From: an uncultured Flaviramulus sp.
GTDB lineage: Bacteria; Bacteroidota; Bacteroidia; Flavobacteriales; Flavobacteriaceae
Length of the DNA: 64,000 nt
Assembly: GCA_947501105.1 (NCBI GenBank)
Contig: CANMUP010000005.1
Location: 310,001-374,000 of the forward strand
Direction: 5' to 3'
Shown: one piece after another, positions 28,301-35,807 of the stretch
Numbering within the stretch: position 1 is the stretch's first letter
Layout of the letters: each line of letters starts with the position of its first letter
The notes under the pieces: model-generated
What the model saw: the letters and a program-made list of their open reading frames with translations, nothing else
Databases searched by the model: none
Told to the model about the DNA's origin: nothing
Made by a program: the position numbers and the translations under genes

Positions 28301-28852
28301 ATAAGAAAATGTTAATTGATCTCCTTTTTCAGCATTGATTGAATAGTTTCCATCAAAATCTGACTGAGTTCCTATTGAAGTTCCCACTTTCACAATATTA
28401 ACTCCAGCCAAAGGCACACCGGCCTCATCTTTTACCGTTCCTGAAATGACTTCTTGCTGTGAGTTAATTGGGCTATTAAATAACGTGTTCTTGTTTAAAA
28501 TAACTTGACGCTCATTTATTGAATAGACGAGCTTCTTTCCATCTAATATTTTATCTAAGACCTTATAAATAGATCTGTTTTTAAATTGAATATCACCTCT
28601 TACTCTTTTTAATTCAGGTAAGATTTCATCGTTGTAAATAAATACAAATTCACTTTGTTTTTCAATCTCTTTAATCATATCGATTAAAGTAGCTTCTTTT
28701 AAGTCAATTTTCAGTTTTGTGTTTTGTGAATATAAATCTGTAAAAGAATAAAATGAGAATAACACTAAAAATAAGCTAAGACATTTCATCACTAGTAGAG
28801 CTTTCTTCCTATAATTCATAAGAGAATTATGGAAAATCTGTTTTTTTTTCAT
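25325..28852 (-). CDS. SusC/RagA family TonB-linked outer-membrane protein with STN domain
   Basis: 1175 residues. After a long signal region (about 1-45) there is an STN domain (about 55-115) that usually passes a signal to FecR. Then come a carboxypeptidase-regulatory-like domain (132-215, I-S-G-T-V-K-D), a plug domain with L-F-I-V-D-G-I-P-I, and a 22-strand barrel ending in L-R-I-S-L. It imports its substrate in a TonB-dependent way, with SusD as the lid. The STN domain and the upstream sigma/FecR pair show that this locus is under surface-signalling control. Confidence 0.92.
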   Translation of the reverse strand: MKKKQIFHNSLMNYRKKALLVMKCLSLFLVLFSFYSFTDLYSQNTKLKIDLKEATLIDMIKEIEKQSEFVFIYNDEILPELKRVRGDIQFKNRSIYKVLDKILDGKKLVYSINERQVILNKNTLFNSPINSQQEVISGTVKDEAGVPLAGVNIVKVGTSIGTQSDFDGNYSINAEKGDQLTFSYVGMETVTVTVEDNKTINVAMLEDTESLNEVIVTALGITRERKSLGYAVTEVTSEELTKVGSPSVVASLYGKAPGVQIKSNPGGVTAGVNVLIRGIGSLGSTNQPLFIVDGIPIEHGDSNYSRWGGSNSSNGAADINPEDIASLSVLKGGAASALYGSKASNGVVIITTKSGNLNKKGLGVEFVSNATFDKVAYLPNYQNEYGSGFDSQVFRTNAAGENIYHNTWPSFGPKMEGQMLRWWDGELRPYSPQPNNIKDIYQTGHTITNTLAISKATKDYSYRLSYTNLGYEGIFPGVKQKRNVFSLNSKIKLSDKLDVSFVGNFYDITTTNRPPLLSGLNAYEYPRSTKLDLLKENYKQDGYYNGQISGNSAPGMVRNFMSFLWNANENNDEDKRGRLVGNVTLDYQPFTNLNVRARVGTDLINTNSQNETASRNPVNSGQYREGFGKTQLDYFELLTTYNKDINEDINLALTAGGSISKQKHSDGYVRTNGGLIVPNWFSLKNSARERVSDGNRDAKRVDALFGVASFSYKNMVFLEATGRNDWSSTLPHNNQSFFYPSVSGSFVFSDLLSEWSWLDYAKVRASWANTGNDTGSNFYRANKVYSYGNYNGAVTNTFSNSVPPTNLVNENSLVTEFGIEARTLNNRLGFDLTYYKERRVDQIIPLDIPLSSGASSTIVNAGELANSGIELQINALPIETENFSWRTIANFAKNKNEVVELAQGIDQLFNQSNIGGAIRNLAKVGVPYGQWEAYTYQTDDNGNRVIDGDGLYVRDDSERVPVGNSTPDLVGGFTNILTYKGFTLNAHIDFVVGGDIFSFTNYYGINAGKLEESLKYRDERNGGLPYYKDTSGNLIQLPSHTSPSPNGPVYHDGVILDGVTSDGQPNAKLIDAFDYYINSYFWNFGFHEEGLFDNSYVKLREVSLKYEFNKSVTDKLGIDNLELALIGRNLFYIYKNVPNIDPEAVLGSSAGEASAVDLGSQPGSRSLGLSLRISL

Positions 28853-28881
28853 AAATTTGATCGGTTTATTAATTAAACAAT

Positions 28882-28942
28882 ATCTGTTGTTATAACAGAT
28901 TTTTATTAGCCAGAGAGTGTTGGCGCATTCTCTGGTTTTTTT
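28882..28942 (-). promoter_or_regulatory. Two hairpins in the fecR-susC spacer
   Basis: Two inverted repeats fill the 90-base gap: CCAGAGAGTG/CATTCTCTGG at 28910-28935 (ten pairs, one G-U) and ATCTGTT/AACAGAT at 28882-28900. The first has a T-run only on the plus strand, so it is not a standard terminator for fecR. It may act as a processing or attenuation site separating low fecR from high susC expression. Confidence 0.45.
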
Positions 28943-30154
28943 TTATTTTATCATATATTTTCTATTATTTGTTTTTTCAAAATTAAATTCTGCAGTAGCT
29001 TCTAAATTTTCAAGCGTTCTTTTTAAATCATCATTTAAATCTAGTTTACCACTTATACTAGTACTAAATAGCTTATTCATTGATTCATCAAATGCTATTT
29101 CTATATTATAAAAACGCTCTAATTTTTTAATCACATTTAATATTGGTTCGCTTTCAAAATATAAAAGTCCTTGTGTCCATAATGTATAATTATCTGTGTT
29201 TACACCTTTTACTATTATATTTTCATTCTCTTTATTCCATGTCGCTAATTCACCTGGTTTTAAAACTGTTTTATTGTCATTCAAAATATTGTCTTCAACA
29301 ACATTAACTTTCCCTTCAGTTAAGACTGTTAAAACCTCTTTATCAGATGGATACGCTGACACGTTAAATTTAGTTCCTAAAACTTCTACCGATAATTCTT
29401 CTACTATAGTTTTTACTATAAATGGTTTTTCTTTATTTGAAGTAACTTCAAAAAAAGCTTCGCCAGATAAAAACACGGTTCTTTTATCTCCTATAAATTT
29501 TTCTGGAAATACAAACTGTGTGCCCGCATTAAGATGTACAATTGTCCCATCAGAAAGTGTAATTTTACTATGCCTCCCATAAGGAATAATTAAAGTGTTT
29601 AAAGACTCTTCCTCACTTTTTGAATAAGCAATGTTTTTATTTATAGTATCACTTTTATTTACAATTATGTTTCCTAAATTATTGTATTCAATTGTTGATT
29701 TAGCTTCCTTAATTAAAAGCTGTTCTCCTGTTGCTAAATTTAACTGTGTATTAGTTATAGAATCAAGAGCTGATAAATTTATATCGCTAAATGGTAGATT
29801 TTTATTCTCAACAAAATTTTTATTAATAAAAATACTTGCAGTAACAATTACTATAAATACGGCAGCGTATTTGTAATATCTTTTTATAATGCCCGGTAAT
29901 GCTTTTACCTTTTTTGTTTTAGCATTATTAGTTTGATTTAAAATGCGTTCTAGTATTTCTTCCTTTTCCTTATTAGATATAATTACGTCGCTAGTTTTTA
30001 AACCAATCAGTATTTTTTTTAAAGTATATAATATTTCTTTTTCTTCTGGATTGTTCTTTATGTAAGATTCCCAAAAAGTATTACTTTCTGGTGTTGGGTT
30101 GAAAACCCAATCTATAAAACATTTGTCTTCTAAATACCTTGAATAAGGCTCCAT
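28943..30154 (-). CDS. FecR family anti-sigma factor
   Basis: Inner-membrane anti-sigma regulator of 403 residues. The cytosolic N-terminus (about 1-95) is expected to hold the sigma factor; the membrane helix is near 96-114. The periplasmic FecR domain (about 190-290) has V-F-L-S-G-E-A-F-F-E-V and V-L-G-T-K-F-N-V-S, followed by a DUF4974-like end (330-403). It should receive the signal from the SusC STN domain. The gene starts 118 bases after the sigma gene; that gap includes a purine/pyrimidine pattern resembling an ECF promoter near 30173-30206. Confidence 0.9.
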   Translation of the reverse strand: MEPYSRYLEDKCFIDWVFNPTPESNTFWESYIKNNPEEKEILYTLKKILIGLKTSDVIISNKEKEEILERILNQTNNAKTKKVKALPGIIKRYYKYAAVFIVIVTASIFINKNFVENKNLPFSDINLSALDSITNTQLNLATGEQLLIKEAKSTIEYNNLGNIIVNKSDTINKNIAYSKSEEESLNTLIIPYGRHSKITLSDGTIVHLNAGTQFVFPEKFIGDKRTVFLSGEAFFEVTSNKEKPFIVKTIVEELSVEVLGTKFNVSAYPSDKEVLTVLTEGKVNVVEDNILNDNKTVLKPGELATWNKENENIIVKGVNTDNYTLWTQGLLYFESEPILNVIKKLERFYNIEIAFDESMNKLFSTSISGKLDLNDDLKRTLENLEATAEFNFEKTNNRKYMIK

Positions 30155-30172
30155 ACTTTCTTTGATTTAATA

Positions 30173-30206
30173 TATAGTGGCAGGAAAAAGTTATTTGTGG
30201 ACACTT
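30173..30206 (-). promoter_or_regulatory. Possible ECF-type promoter for fecR of the Sus locus
   Basis: On the minus strand CTGCCACTATA (30173-30183) is preceded, after about 14 bases, by AAGTGTCCA (30198-30206). The downstream part resembles the CTGTT-TATA element of the second sigma locus, while the upstream element differs, as expected for another sigma factor. Weak evidence from one site. Confidence 0.3.
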
Positions 30207-30272
30207 TTTTTAGTTTTTTTTAAAAAAAACCTAAAAAACTTTTATAAAGCAAAGGGTTAAGGGTGTGAAAAT

Positions 30273-30884
30273 TTAACTATTTACTGAAGAATAAAATATA
30301 AGGATTTTAATAACATCTTTAAAAATGTCATTTTCTCTTAGTTTTTTAATAGCTCTATAAACTTGTTTTCGGACTGAATTATGATCTATATCAATTATTT
30401 CTGAAATTTCTTTATAAGAAAAATCTTTTGTAAATCTCAGATATAATATTTCTTGTTGCTTAGGAGTTAATTCTTTAATTATTTGATGAACAAGCTTCTT
30501 TTTATAGATTTCATCTTCTTTATCAATAGTTCTAGATTCAACATTATACTCTGTAATAAAGGATAAGTTTTCAAACTCAGATAAACTTTCTTTTTTACTT
30601 TCTTTCTTAAGCTTTCTGAACATGGTCCTTTTTAATACGATAAACAAATAATGCTTAACGCTTCTTGGTGTAGAAAGCTTTTTTCTATGCTCAAAAACAT
30701 CTAAAAAAACATCTTGAATGCAGTCCTTAACAAAATCCTTATCTGGATATAACTTCATTCCATAAGAAAACAAGGCGTCTATATTAAAGTTGTAAATGGC
30801 TGTAAAAGCACCTTTATCTCCATCAACAAATTTAGTCCAAAAGTCTTCTTCTACTATTATTTTTTCTTCTGTGAGAGTCATCAA
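30273..30884 (-). CDS. ECF RNA polymerase sigma factor (FecI-like)
   Basis: 203 residues. Region 2 (about 18-85) includes V-K-D-C-I-Q-D-V-F-L-D-V; region 4 (about 135-190) has L-T-P-K-Q-Q-E-I-L-Y-L-R-F and a helix-turn-helix (Y-K-E-I-S-E-I, then V-R-K-Q-V-Y-R-A-I). It is expected to drive the SusC/SusD locus downstream under FecR control. The gene precedes fecR on the same strand. A TATATTTG box at 30892-30899 (minus strand) just upstream fits a housekeeping promoter, so the sigma gene itself is probably expressed constitutively. Confidence 0.9.
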   Translation of the reverse strand: MMTLTEEKIIVEEDFWTKFVDGDKGAFTAIYNFNIDALFSYGMKLYPDKDFVKDCIQDVFLDVFEHRKKLSTPRSVKHYLFIVLKRTMFRKLKKESKKESLSEFENLSFITEYNVESRTIDKEDEIYKKKLVHQIIKELTPKQQEILYLRFTKDFSYKEISEIIDIDHNSVRKQVYRAIKKLRENDIFKDVIKILIFYSSVNS

Positions 30885-30891
30885 TTAAAAA

Positions 30892-30899
30892 CAAATATA
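30892..30899 (-). promoter_or_regulatory. -7 promoter box of the sigma factor gene
   Basis: TATATTTG on the minus strand matches TAnnTTTG and ends eight bases before the start at 30884. It implies a very short leader, or use of the second Met codon at 30881. Confidence 0.45.
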
Positions 30900-30975
30900 A
30901 CGCAATGTTAAATTTTAATTAATTTAATGATAAGATTTTTTAAAAATAAAAAACGCAACTAGATAAAAACCCTGA

Positions 30976-31854
30976 TTAAATTATATGCTTTTCTCTAGCT
31001 AAAAGTGTGTTTTTAAGCAACATAGCAATCGTCATTGGGCCAACTCCACCAGGAACTGGAGTAATATAGCTTGCTTTTTTGCTTACACTTTCGAAATGCA
31101 CATCGCCAGCTAACCTATACCCGTTCTTTTTTGTTGCGTCTGGAACACGAGTAATTCCAACATCAATAATTACAACATCATCTTTAACCATGTCTCCTGT
31201 TAAAAATTCCGAAATACCAATTGCTGCAACTATAATATCAGCTTTCTTGGTTATTTCTAATAAATTTTTTGATCGACTATGAACCACTGTAACTGTAGCA
31301 TCTCCTGCTTTTCTTTTCTGGCTCATTAATATGCTCATTGGACGGCCAACAATATGACTTCTTCCCATAACCACAACATTTTTACCCGAAGTTTCAACTT
31401 GATAGCGTTCTAACAATTCTAATATTCCGTAAGGTGTAGCTGGTAAAAAAGTTGGTAAACTTAAAGCCATTTTTCCAACGTTTGTTGGATGAAACCCGTC
31501 TACATCTTTATTAGGGTTTACAGCCATTAAGACTTTTTGCTCATCAATTTGTTTTGGTAAAGGCAATTGTACAATAAACCCATCTATATTATCATCAGTG
31601 TTTAATTCATTTATTTTTTTCAGCAAGTCTTCTTCTGAAGTGTATTCTGGCAATTCAACAAGCGTAGAATTAAAACCAACTAGCTTACAAGCCTTTACTT
31701 TAGCGTTAACATAAGTCATACTTGCACCATCAGATCCAACTAAAATTGCAGCTAGATGTGGCACTCGCTCTCCTTTTGAAACCATAGATTTTACATGATC
31801 TGCAATTTCTTCTTTAATGTCGTTACTTGTTTTTTTTCCGTCTAGAATTGTCAT
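30976..31854 (-). CDS. folD: Bifunctional methylenetetrahydrofolate dehydrogenase/cyclohydrolase FolD
   Basis: FolD oxidises 5,10-methylene-tetrahydrofolate with NADP and hydrolyses the product to 10-formyl-tetrahydrofolate in the cytosol. The 292-residue chain has the standard order: substrate domain with Y-V-N-A-K near 48 (catalytic Lys) and Q-L-P-L-P near 98, P-A-T-P-Y-G near 140, the dinucleotide-binding G-R-S-H-I-V-G near 165, and the closing P-G-G-V-G-P-M-T near 270. The length is normal. It lies 42 bases downstream of ffh on the same strand, so both may share a transcript. Confidence 0.95.
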   Translation of the reverse strand: MTILDGKKTSNDIKEEIADHVKSMVSKGERVPHLAAILVGSDGASMTYVNAKVKACKLVGFNSTLVELPEYTSEEDLLKKINELNTDDNIDGFIVQLPLPKQIDEQKVLMAVNPNKDVDGFHPTNVGKMALSLPTFLPATPYGILELLERYQVETSGKNVVVMGRSHIVGRPMSILMSQKRKAGDATVTVVHSRSKNLLEITKKADIIVAAIGISEFLTGDMVKDDVVIIDVGITRVPDATKKNGYRLAGDVHFESVSKKASYITPVPGGVGPMTIAMLLKNTLLAREKHII

Positions 31855-31896
31855 GTTAGTTATATAGATGTTATTATAAATAAAAAAACATGAGTA

Positions 31897-33225
31897 TTAC
31901 CTCATGTTTTTCATAGCTTGCATCATTTTTTTACCGCCACCGCCTTGCATCATCTTCATCATTTTACTCATTTGATTGAACTGTTTCAATAACTGATTCA
32001 CTTGCTGAACTGAAGTTCCTGAACCTTTACCAATTCTCTTTTTTCTACTCGCATTGATAACAGAAGGATTACTTCTTTCTTTAGGCGTCATAGAATGAAT
32101 AATGGCTTCAATACCTTTAAAAGCGTCATCATCAATATCAACATCTTTCATCATTTTTCCAGCTCCAGGGATCATTCCAACAAGGTCTTTCATATTCCCC
32201 ATTTTTTTGATTTGCTGAATCTGCTTTAAAAAATCATCAAAACCAAACTGGTTCTTTGCTATTTTCTTTTGAAGTTTTCTAGCTTCAACTTCATCAAACT
32301 GTTCCTGAGCTCTTTCTACTAAAGATACAACGTCACCCATTCCAAGAATACGATCTGCCATACGAGATGGATAAAACACATCAATAGCTTCCATCTTTTC
32401 TCCTGTACCAATAAACTTAATAGGTTTATTAACTACAGATTTAATTGAAATTGCTGCTCCACCTCTGGTATCACCATCTAATTTTGTTAGAATAACACCA
32501 TCAAAATTTAAAACATCATTAAAGGCTTTCGCCGTATTTACAGCATCTTGCCCTGTCATAGAATCTACAACAAATAGCGTTTCCTGAGGTTGAATGGCTT
32601 TATGGATATTTGAGATTTCGGTCATCATTACCTCATCAACAGCTAAACGACCAGCGGTATCTATAATTACCACGTTAAATCCGTTAGCTTTTGCATGAGC
32701 AATACCTGCTTTAGAAATTGCAACAGGATCATTATTTCCTCTATCACTAAAAACCTCAACACCAATTTGCTCTCCAACAACATGTAATTGGTCTATTGCA
32801 GCAGGACGATACACATCACAGGCTACTAAAAGTGGTTTTTTAGTTTTTTTGTTTTTAAGATAATTAGCAAGCTTACCAGAAAACGTTGTTTTACCAGAAC
32901 CTTGTAAACCAGACATTAAAATAATACTTGGTGTACCAGAAAGATTAATGCCTTCGGCATCGCCTCCCATAAGTTCTGTAAGTTCGTCTTTAACAATCTT
33001 AACCATAAGTTGCCCTGGCTGAAGCGTTGTTAATACGTTTTGCCCTAAAGCTTTTTCTTTAACTCTAGTAGTAAATTGTTTAGCTATTTTAAAGTTAACA
33101 TCGGCATCAAGTAATGCACGACGTACTTCTTTTAAAGTTTCGGCTACATTAACTTCAGTAATACTTCCATGTCCTTTAAGAACGTGTAGAGCTTTATCTA
33201 ATTTATCGCTTAAATTATTAAACAT
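31897..33225 (-). CDS. ffh: Signal recognition particle protein Ffh
   Basis: GTPase of the signal recognition particle, which brings nascent membrane proteins to the Sec machinery. Visible parts are the N domain, the P-loop G-L-Q-G-S-G-K-T-T near 110, D-T-A-G-R-L near 190, T-K-L-D-G near 247, and the methionine-rich M domain with G-K-G-S-G-T near 400 and a Met-rich tail (K-M-M-K-M-M-Q). At 442 residues it is normal. The -7 box CAAATTTA (33252-33259, read as TAAATTTG on the minus strand) lies 27 bases before the start. The 4.5S RNA partner was not found in the window. Confidence 0.95.
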   Translation of the reverse strand: MFNNLSDKLDKALHVLKGHGSITEVNVAETLKEVRRALLDADVNFKIAKQFTTRVKEKALGQNVLTTLQPGQLMVKIVKDELTELMGGDAEGINLSGTPSIILMSGLQGSGKTTFSGKLANYLKNKKTKKPLLVACDVYRPAAIDQLHVVGEQIGVEVFSDRGNNDPVAISKAGIAHAKANGFNVVIIDTAGRLAVDEVMMTEISNIHKAIQPQETLFVVDSMTGQDAVNTAKAFNDVLNFDGVILTKLDGDTRGGAAISIKSVVNKPIKFIGTGEKMEAIDVFYPSRMADRILGMGDVVSLVERAQEQFDEVEARKLQKKIAKNQFGFDDFLKQIQQIKKMGNMKDLVGMIPGAGKMMKDVDIDDDAFKGIEAIIHSMTPKERSNPSVINASRKKRIGKGSGTSVQQVNQLLKQFNQMSKMMKMMQGGGGKKMMQAMKNMR

Positions 33226-33251
33226 AATTTTTGTTGAAATTTTAAGAAATG

Positions 33252-33259
33252 CAAATTTA
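33252..33259 (-). promoter_or_regulatory. -7 promoter box of ffh
   Basis: TAAATTTG on the minus strand matches the flavobacterial -7 consensus TAnnTTTG and leaves a leader of roughly 20 bases before the ffh ATG at 33225. Confidence 0.5.
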
Positions 33260-33310
33260 ATGATTTGAAGCGTATTATAGAAGTAACATTCTATAAAAAA
33301 AAGAGAAGAA

Positions 33311-33342
33311 AAAAAAGACTGTCAAATTTTAATTTGACAGCC
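33311..33342 (-). terminator. Terminator after the acidic lipoprotein gene
   Basis: CTGTCAAAT/ATTTGACAG (33319-33340) is a near-perfect hairpin, and a run of T follows it on the minus strand (A-run at 33310-33316 on the plus strand). A second, weaker stem GGAAAC/GTTTCC lies closer to the stop codon, with a GGTTGGTTAGGTTAATT stretch in its loop (33368-33384). Confidence 0.75.
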
Positions 33343-33418
33343 TATATAAAAGGAAACTTACTTAATAATTAACCTAACCAACCGAAAAAGTTGTGTTTCC
33401 TTTTTACCAAAAACATAA

Positions 33419-35170
33419 TTATTCTTTTTTCTCAAGGACTAATATGCGTTCTATTTCTCCTGTTGAGCTTAAATCTTTTAACTCTATTCTATTTGGAGTA
33501 ATCTCTTTAATTTTCCATCTGTGGTTTAATACGTCAAACGGAGCTTCAATACCATAATGCATTCCTAAAAACAAGCCGTCGTTTCTGTATGCTAACCAGT
33601 TACCATCAATAATTCCGTTATTAGGGTCGGTAACCTTTATATAACCGCTTTCTAAGAAATCGATAGTATACATAAAGAACTCTTCTGTTTTATTAACATC
33701 ACCATCTTTGTATAAAGCTACTTCCCATTCTCCTGTTACAAGTACATCTCCTATATAGTTTATATCTTCATCACCATCTGGACAATGTCTTTTTAATACC
33801 ATAGCGTTATTAGCATTCTCAAGTTTAATTAAACCAGGCTCTAAGAAAGTAATTAACCACTCTAATTTTAAATCTGGTCTTCCATCTAAGTTAATTTGCA
33901 ATACAAATCCAGCGTTATATTCTGAGATTTCATAAGTACCTTCTAAAAACTCTCCGTTTAAACGAATTTTAACTACATTATTTGCAAAGAATTTTAATGG
34001 TGTTCCTATATAATCTTTTTCGTTATCACTTCCTTCAACATGTAATCTAGCAACTCTCCATAAACATTCTTGTAAATAGTTTTCTATTCTTTCTTTAGTA
34101 ATATCAATAACCACATCACAATTTTTCTTCATGATAATTCGGTTTCCTCCTTCTTCGTATAGTTTTATTTTACCATACTCAATATCGTACACAATCCATT
34201 CTAAAGTAAAGTCAGCTAAGGTTTCAAATTCTAATTTTAAAAGTGCTCCTCTATCGGTTACTCGAGTGCTCCAAGTACCGGTTAATACATCACCATTTCT
34301 TGCACGCATTTTTACAACACCATCTTCTTTAAAGTTTAAAGCATACTCTTTATACTCGGCAGTGTTATCTTGATTGTTTCTTTTAAACTCATGTACTACC
34401 CATGGGCAAACCTGTAAATATTCATCTAAACGTTCTTTTGTGAAATCATCATCTCCATAATCATTATCATCATCTTCATCACAAGCATCTTTAGCTTCGT
34501 TAATAATATTTTCTAATTCTTCATTATTATTAACAACTATTTCTGTTCCATCAGCTAAAACCATAGTTACTGGAAAGTTAAGACTTGCAAAAACATCGCC
34601 TTCTTTTACACGCTTAATAAATTTGTGTAACTCTCTATCGTTTTCAACAGTTATAACATCAATAACCTGAAAATTAGCATCGTACACTGAAAATGAAATA
34701 GGGTATTTAAAATCGATACATTCTATATCGTCATCATCTTCGTTTTCACCTTTACATTCTTTAACAAATTCTTTTAATTCGTTAGCATTATTTATTACGA
34801 TATCGTCATGATTTTCTGTAATAATTGTAATAGGAAAAATGATTTCTAAACGATCATCATCTTCTTCAAATTCATTAAAAATAGCTTCAATAACTTTATA
34901 GTCTTCTTCTGAATCTATAATAATTTCTAATCCGTTAACAACAACTGTAACTGGCAATTCAATAGATAAGCAACTAGCGTTGTCAATAATATTATCTTTT
35001 GAACCATCCATAGTAGACGTAGAACTCATTAAAGCAGTTAACGTTGAATTGGCTGAAAGTGCTTCAGTCTCGTTGGGAGGAGTTATATCTACGACTTCTT
35101 CCTGACAAGACGTAAACATTAAAAGGGCAAAAAAAGGTAATAGTAGTAATTTACTGATTTTAGTTTTCAT
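33419..35170 (-). CDS. Acidic modular lipoprotein controlled with the second sigma/FecR locus
   Basis: The start at 35170 gives a proper lipoprotein signal (F-T-S-C, Cys22), better than the ATG eight codons upstream. The mature chain has two repeat families: four modules of about 45 residues (F-P-V-T, then I-V-V-N-N and E-E-L) separated by Asp/Glu clusters, then three modules of about 105 residues, each opening with Y-L-Q-x-C-x-W or E-W-E-V and looking beta-rich and lipocalin-like. No enzymatic motif. The gene diverges from the sigma factor and shares an ECF-like promoter with fecR. Ligand or ion binding at the surface is an inference. Confidence 0.7.
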   Translation of the reverse strand: MKTKISKLLLLPFFALLMFTSCQEEVVDITPPNETEALSANSTLTALMSSTSTMDGSKDNIIDNASCLSIELPVTVVVNGLEIIIDSEEDYKVIEAIFNEFEEDDDRLEIIFPITIITENHDDIVINNANELKEFVKECKGENEDDDDIECIDFKYPISFSVYDANFQVIDVITVENDRELHKFIKRVKEGDVFASLNFPVTMVLADGTEIVVNNNEELENIINEAKDACDEDDDNDYGDDDFTKERLDEYLQVCPWVVHEFKRNNQDNTAEYKEYALNFKEDGVVKMRARNGDVLTGTWSTRVTDRGALLKLEFETLADFTLEWIVYDIEYGKIKLYEEGGNRIIMKKNCDVVIDITKERIENYLQECLWRVARLHVEGSDNEKDYIGTPLKFFANNVVKIRLNGEFLEGTYEISEYNAGFVLQINLDGRPDLKLEWLITFLEPGLIKLENANNAMVLKRHCPDGDEDINYIGDVLVTGEWEVALYKDGDVNKTEEFFMYTIDFLESGYIKVTDPNNGIIDGNWLAYRNDGLFLGMHYGIEAPFDVLNHRWKIKEITPNRIELKDLSSTGEIERILVLEKKE

Positions 35171-35205
35171 GATATTAAAATTTGGGTTAAACATAGCTTT
35201 TTGAA

Positions 35206-35239
35206 TATAAAACAGGATAACTTCAAAAATTCCTACCCT
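35206..35239 (-). promoter_or_regulatory. Candidate ECF promoter of the acidic lipoprotein gene
   Basis: Read on the minus strand: AGGGTAGGA (35231-35239), 15 bases, CTGTTTTATA (35206-35215), about 35 bases from the ATG at 35170. The same two elements at the same spacing stand before fecR at 36329-36362. The layout and spacing suit -35 and -10 elements of an ECF sigma factor, most simply the one encoded at 35285. Confidence 0.65.
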
Positions 35240-35284
35240 ATGTTTCGTTTTTTTTTAATTTAGTGCAACCAATCACCAATAATA

Positions 35285-35800
35285 ATGGGGAAACAATTAC
35301 ATGATAATATTTGCGAGGAACGTATTTTTTCTTCCATATTTAATAAACACTCTAAAGATTTACACAACTTTTTATACTATAAGTTTGGCGAGTTATTAAA
35401 CCCAAAAGATAAAGTACAAGAAGCCTTTATTAAGTTATGGCAAAACTGCGCAAAAATTTCTCCTGATAAAGCAAAGAGTTTTGTATTTACTACTGCTAAT
35501 AATTTAATGTTGAATGAAGCTGCTCATCAAAAGGTTGTATTGAAGCATCAGCAAACAAAACCTAAAATGTACACCAATGAGAATCCTGAATTTTTAATGC
35601 AGGAAACAGAGTATAATGATAAGCTACAAAAAGCATTAGCAAATTTAACCGAGGCACAACGGGTTGCTTTTATGATGAATCGAGTTGAAGGAAAACGTTT
35701 TAAAGAAATTGCTGAGCTTTTAGATATATCTACCAAAGCTGTTGAAAAACGTATTTATGGCGCTTTGAAAAAATTGAGAGAAGATATTAAGGAGTTATAA
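35285..35800 (+). CDS. ECF RNA polymerase sigma factor (second locus)
   Basis: 171 residues: region 2 (about 15-80, with D-K-V-Q-E-A-F-I-K-L-W) and region 4 (about 112-165, with L-T-E-A-Q-R-V-A-F, F-K-E-I-A-E-L-L and A-V-E-K-R-I-Y-G-A-L). It belongs to the FecI-like Bacteroidota group. It is expected to be held by the FecR protein encoded at 36377 and released when the TonB receptor at 37266 binds its ligand. Divergent from the acidic lipoprotein; followed seven bases later by an EF-Tu domain 3-like gene. Confidence 0.9.
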   Translation: MGKQLHDNICEERIFSSIFNKHSKDLHNFLYYKFGELLNPKDKVQEAFIKLWQNCAKISPDKAKSFVFTTANNLMLNEAAHQKVVLKHQQTKPKMYTNENPEFLMQETEYNDKLQKALANLTEAQRVAFMMNRVEGKRFKEIAELLDISTKAVEKRIYGALKKLREDIKEL

Positions 35801-35807
35801 ATTTAAA

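Noticed and set aside
28910-28942. Hairpin after fecR taken as its intrinsic terminator
   Set aside because: The T-run is on the plus strand; on the minus strand the hairpin is followed by CTAATAAAAATC, not a U-tract.
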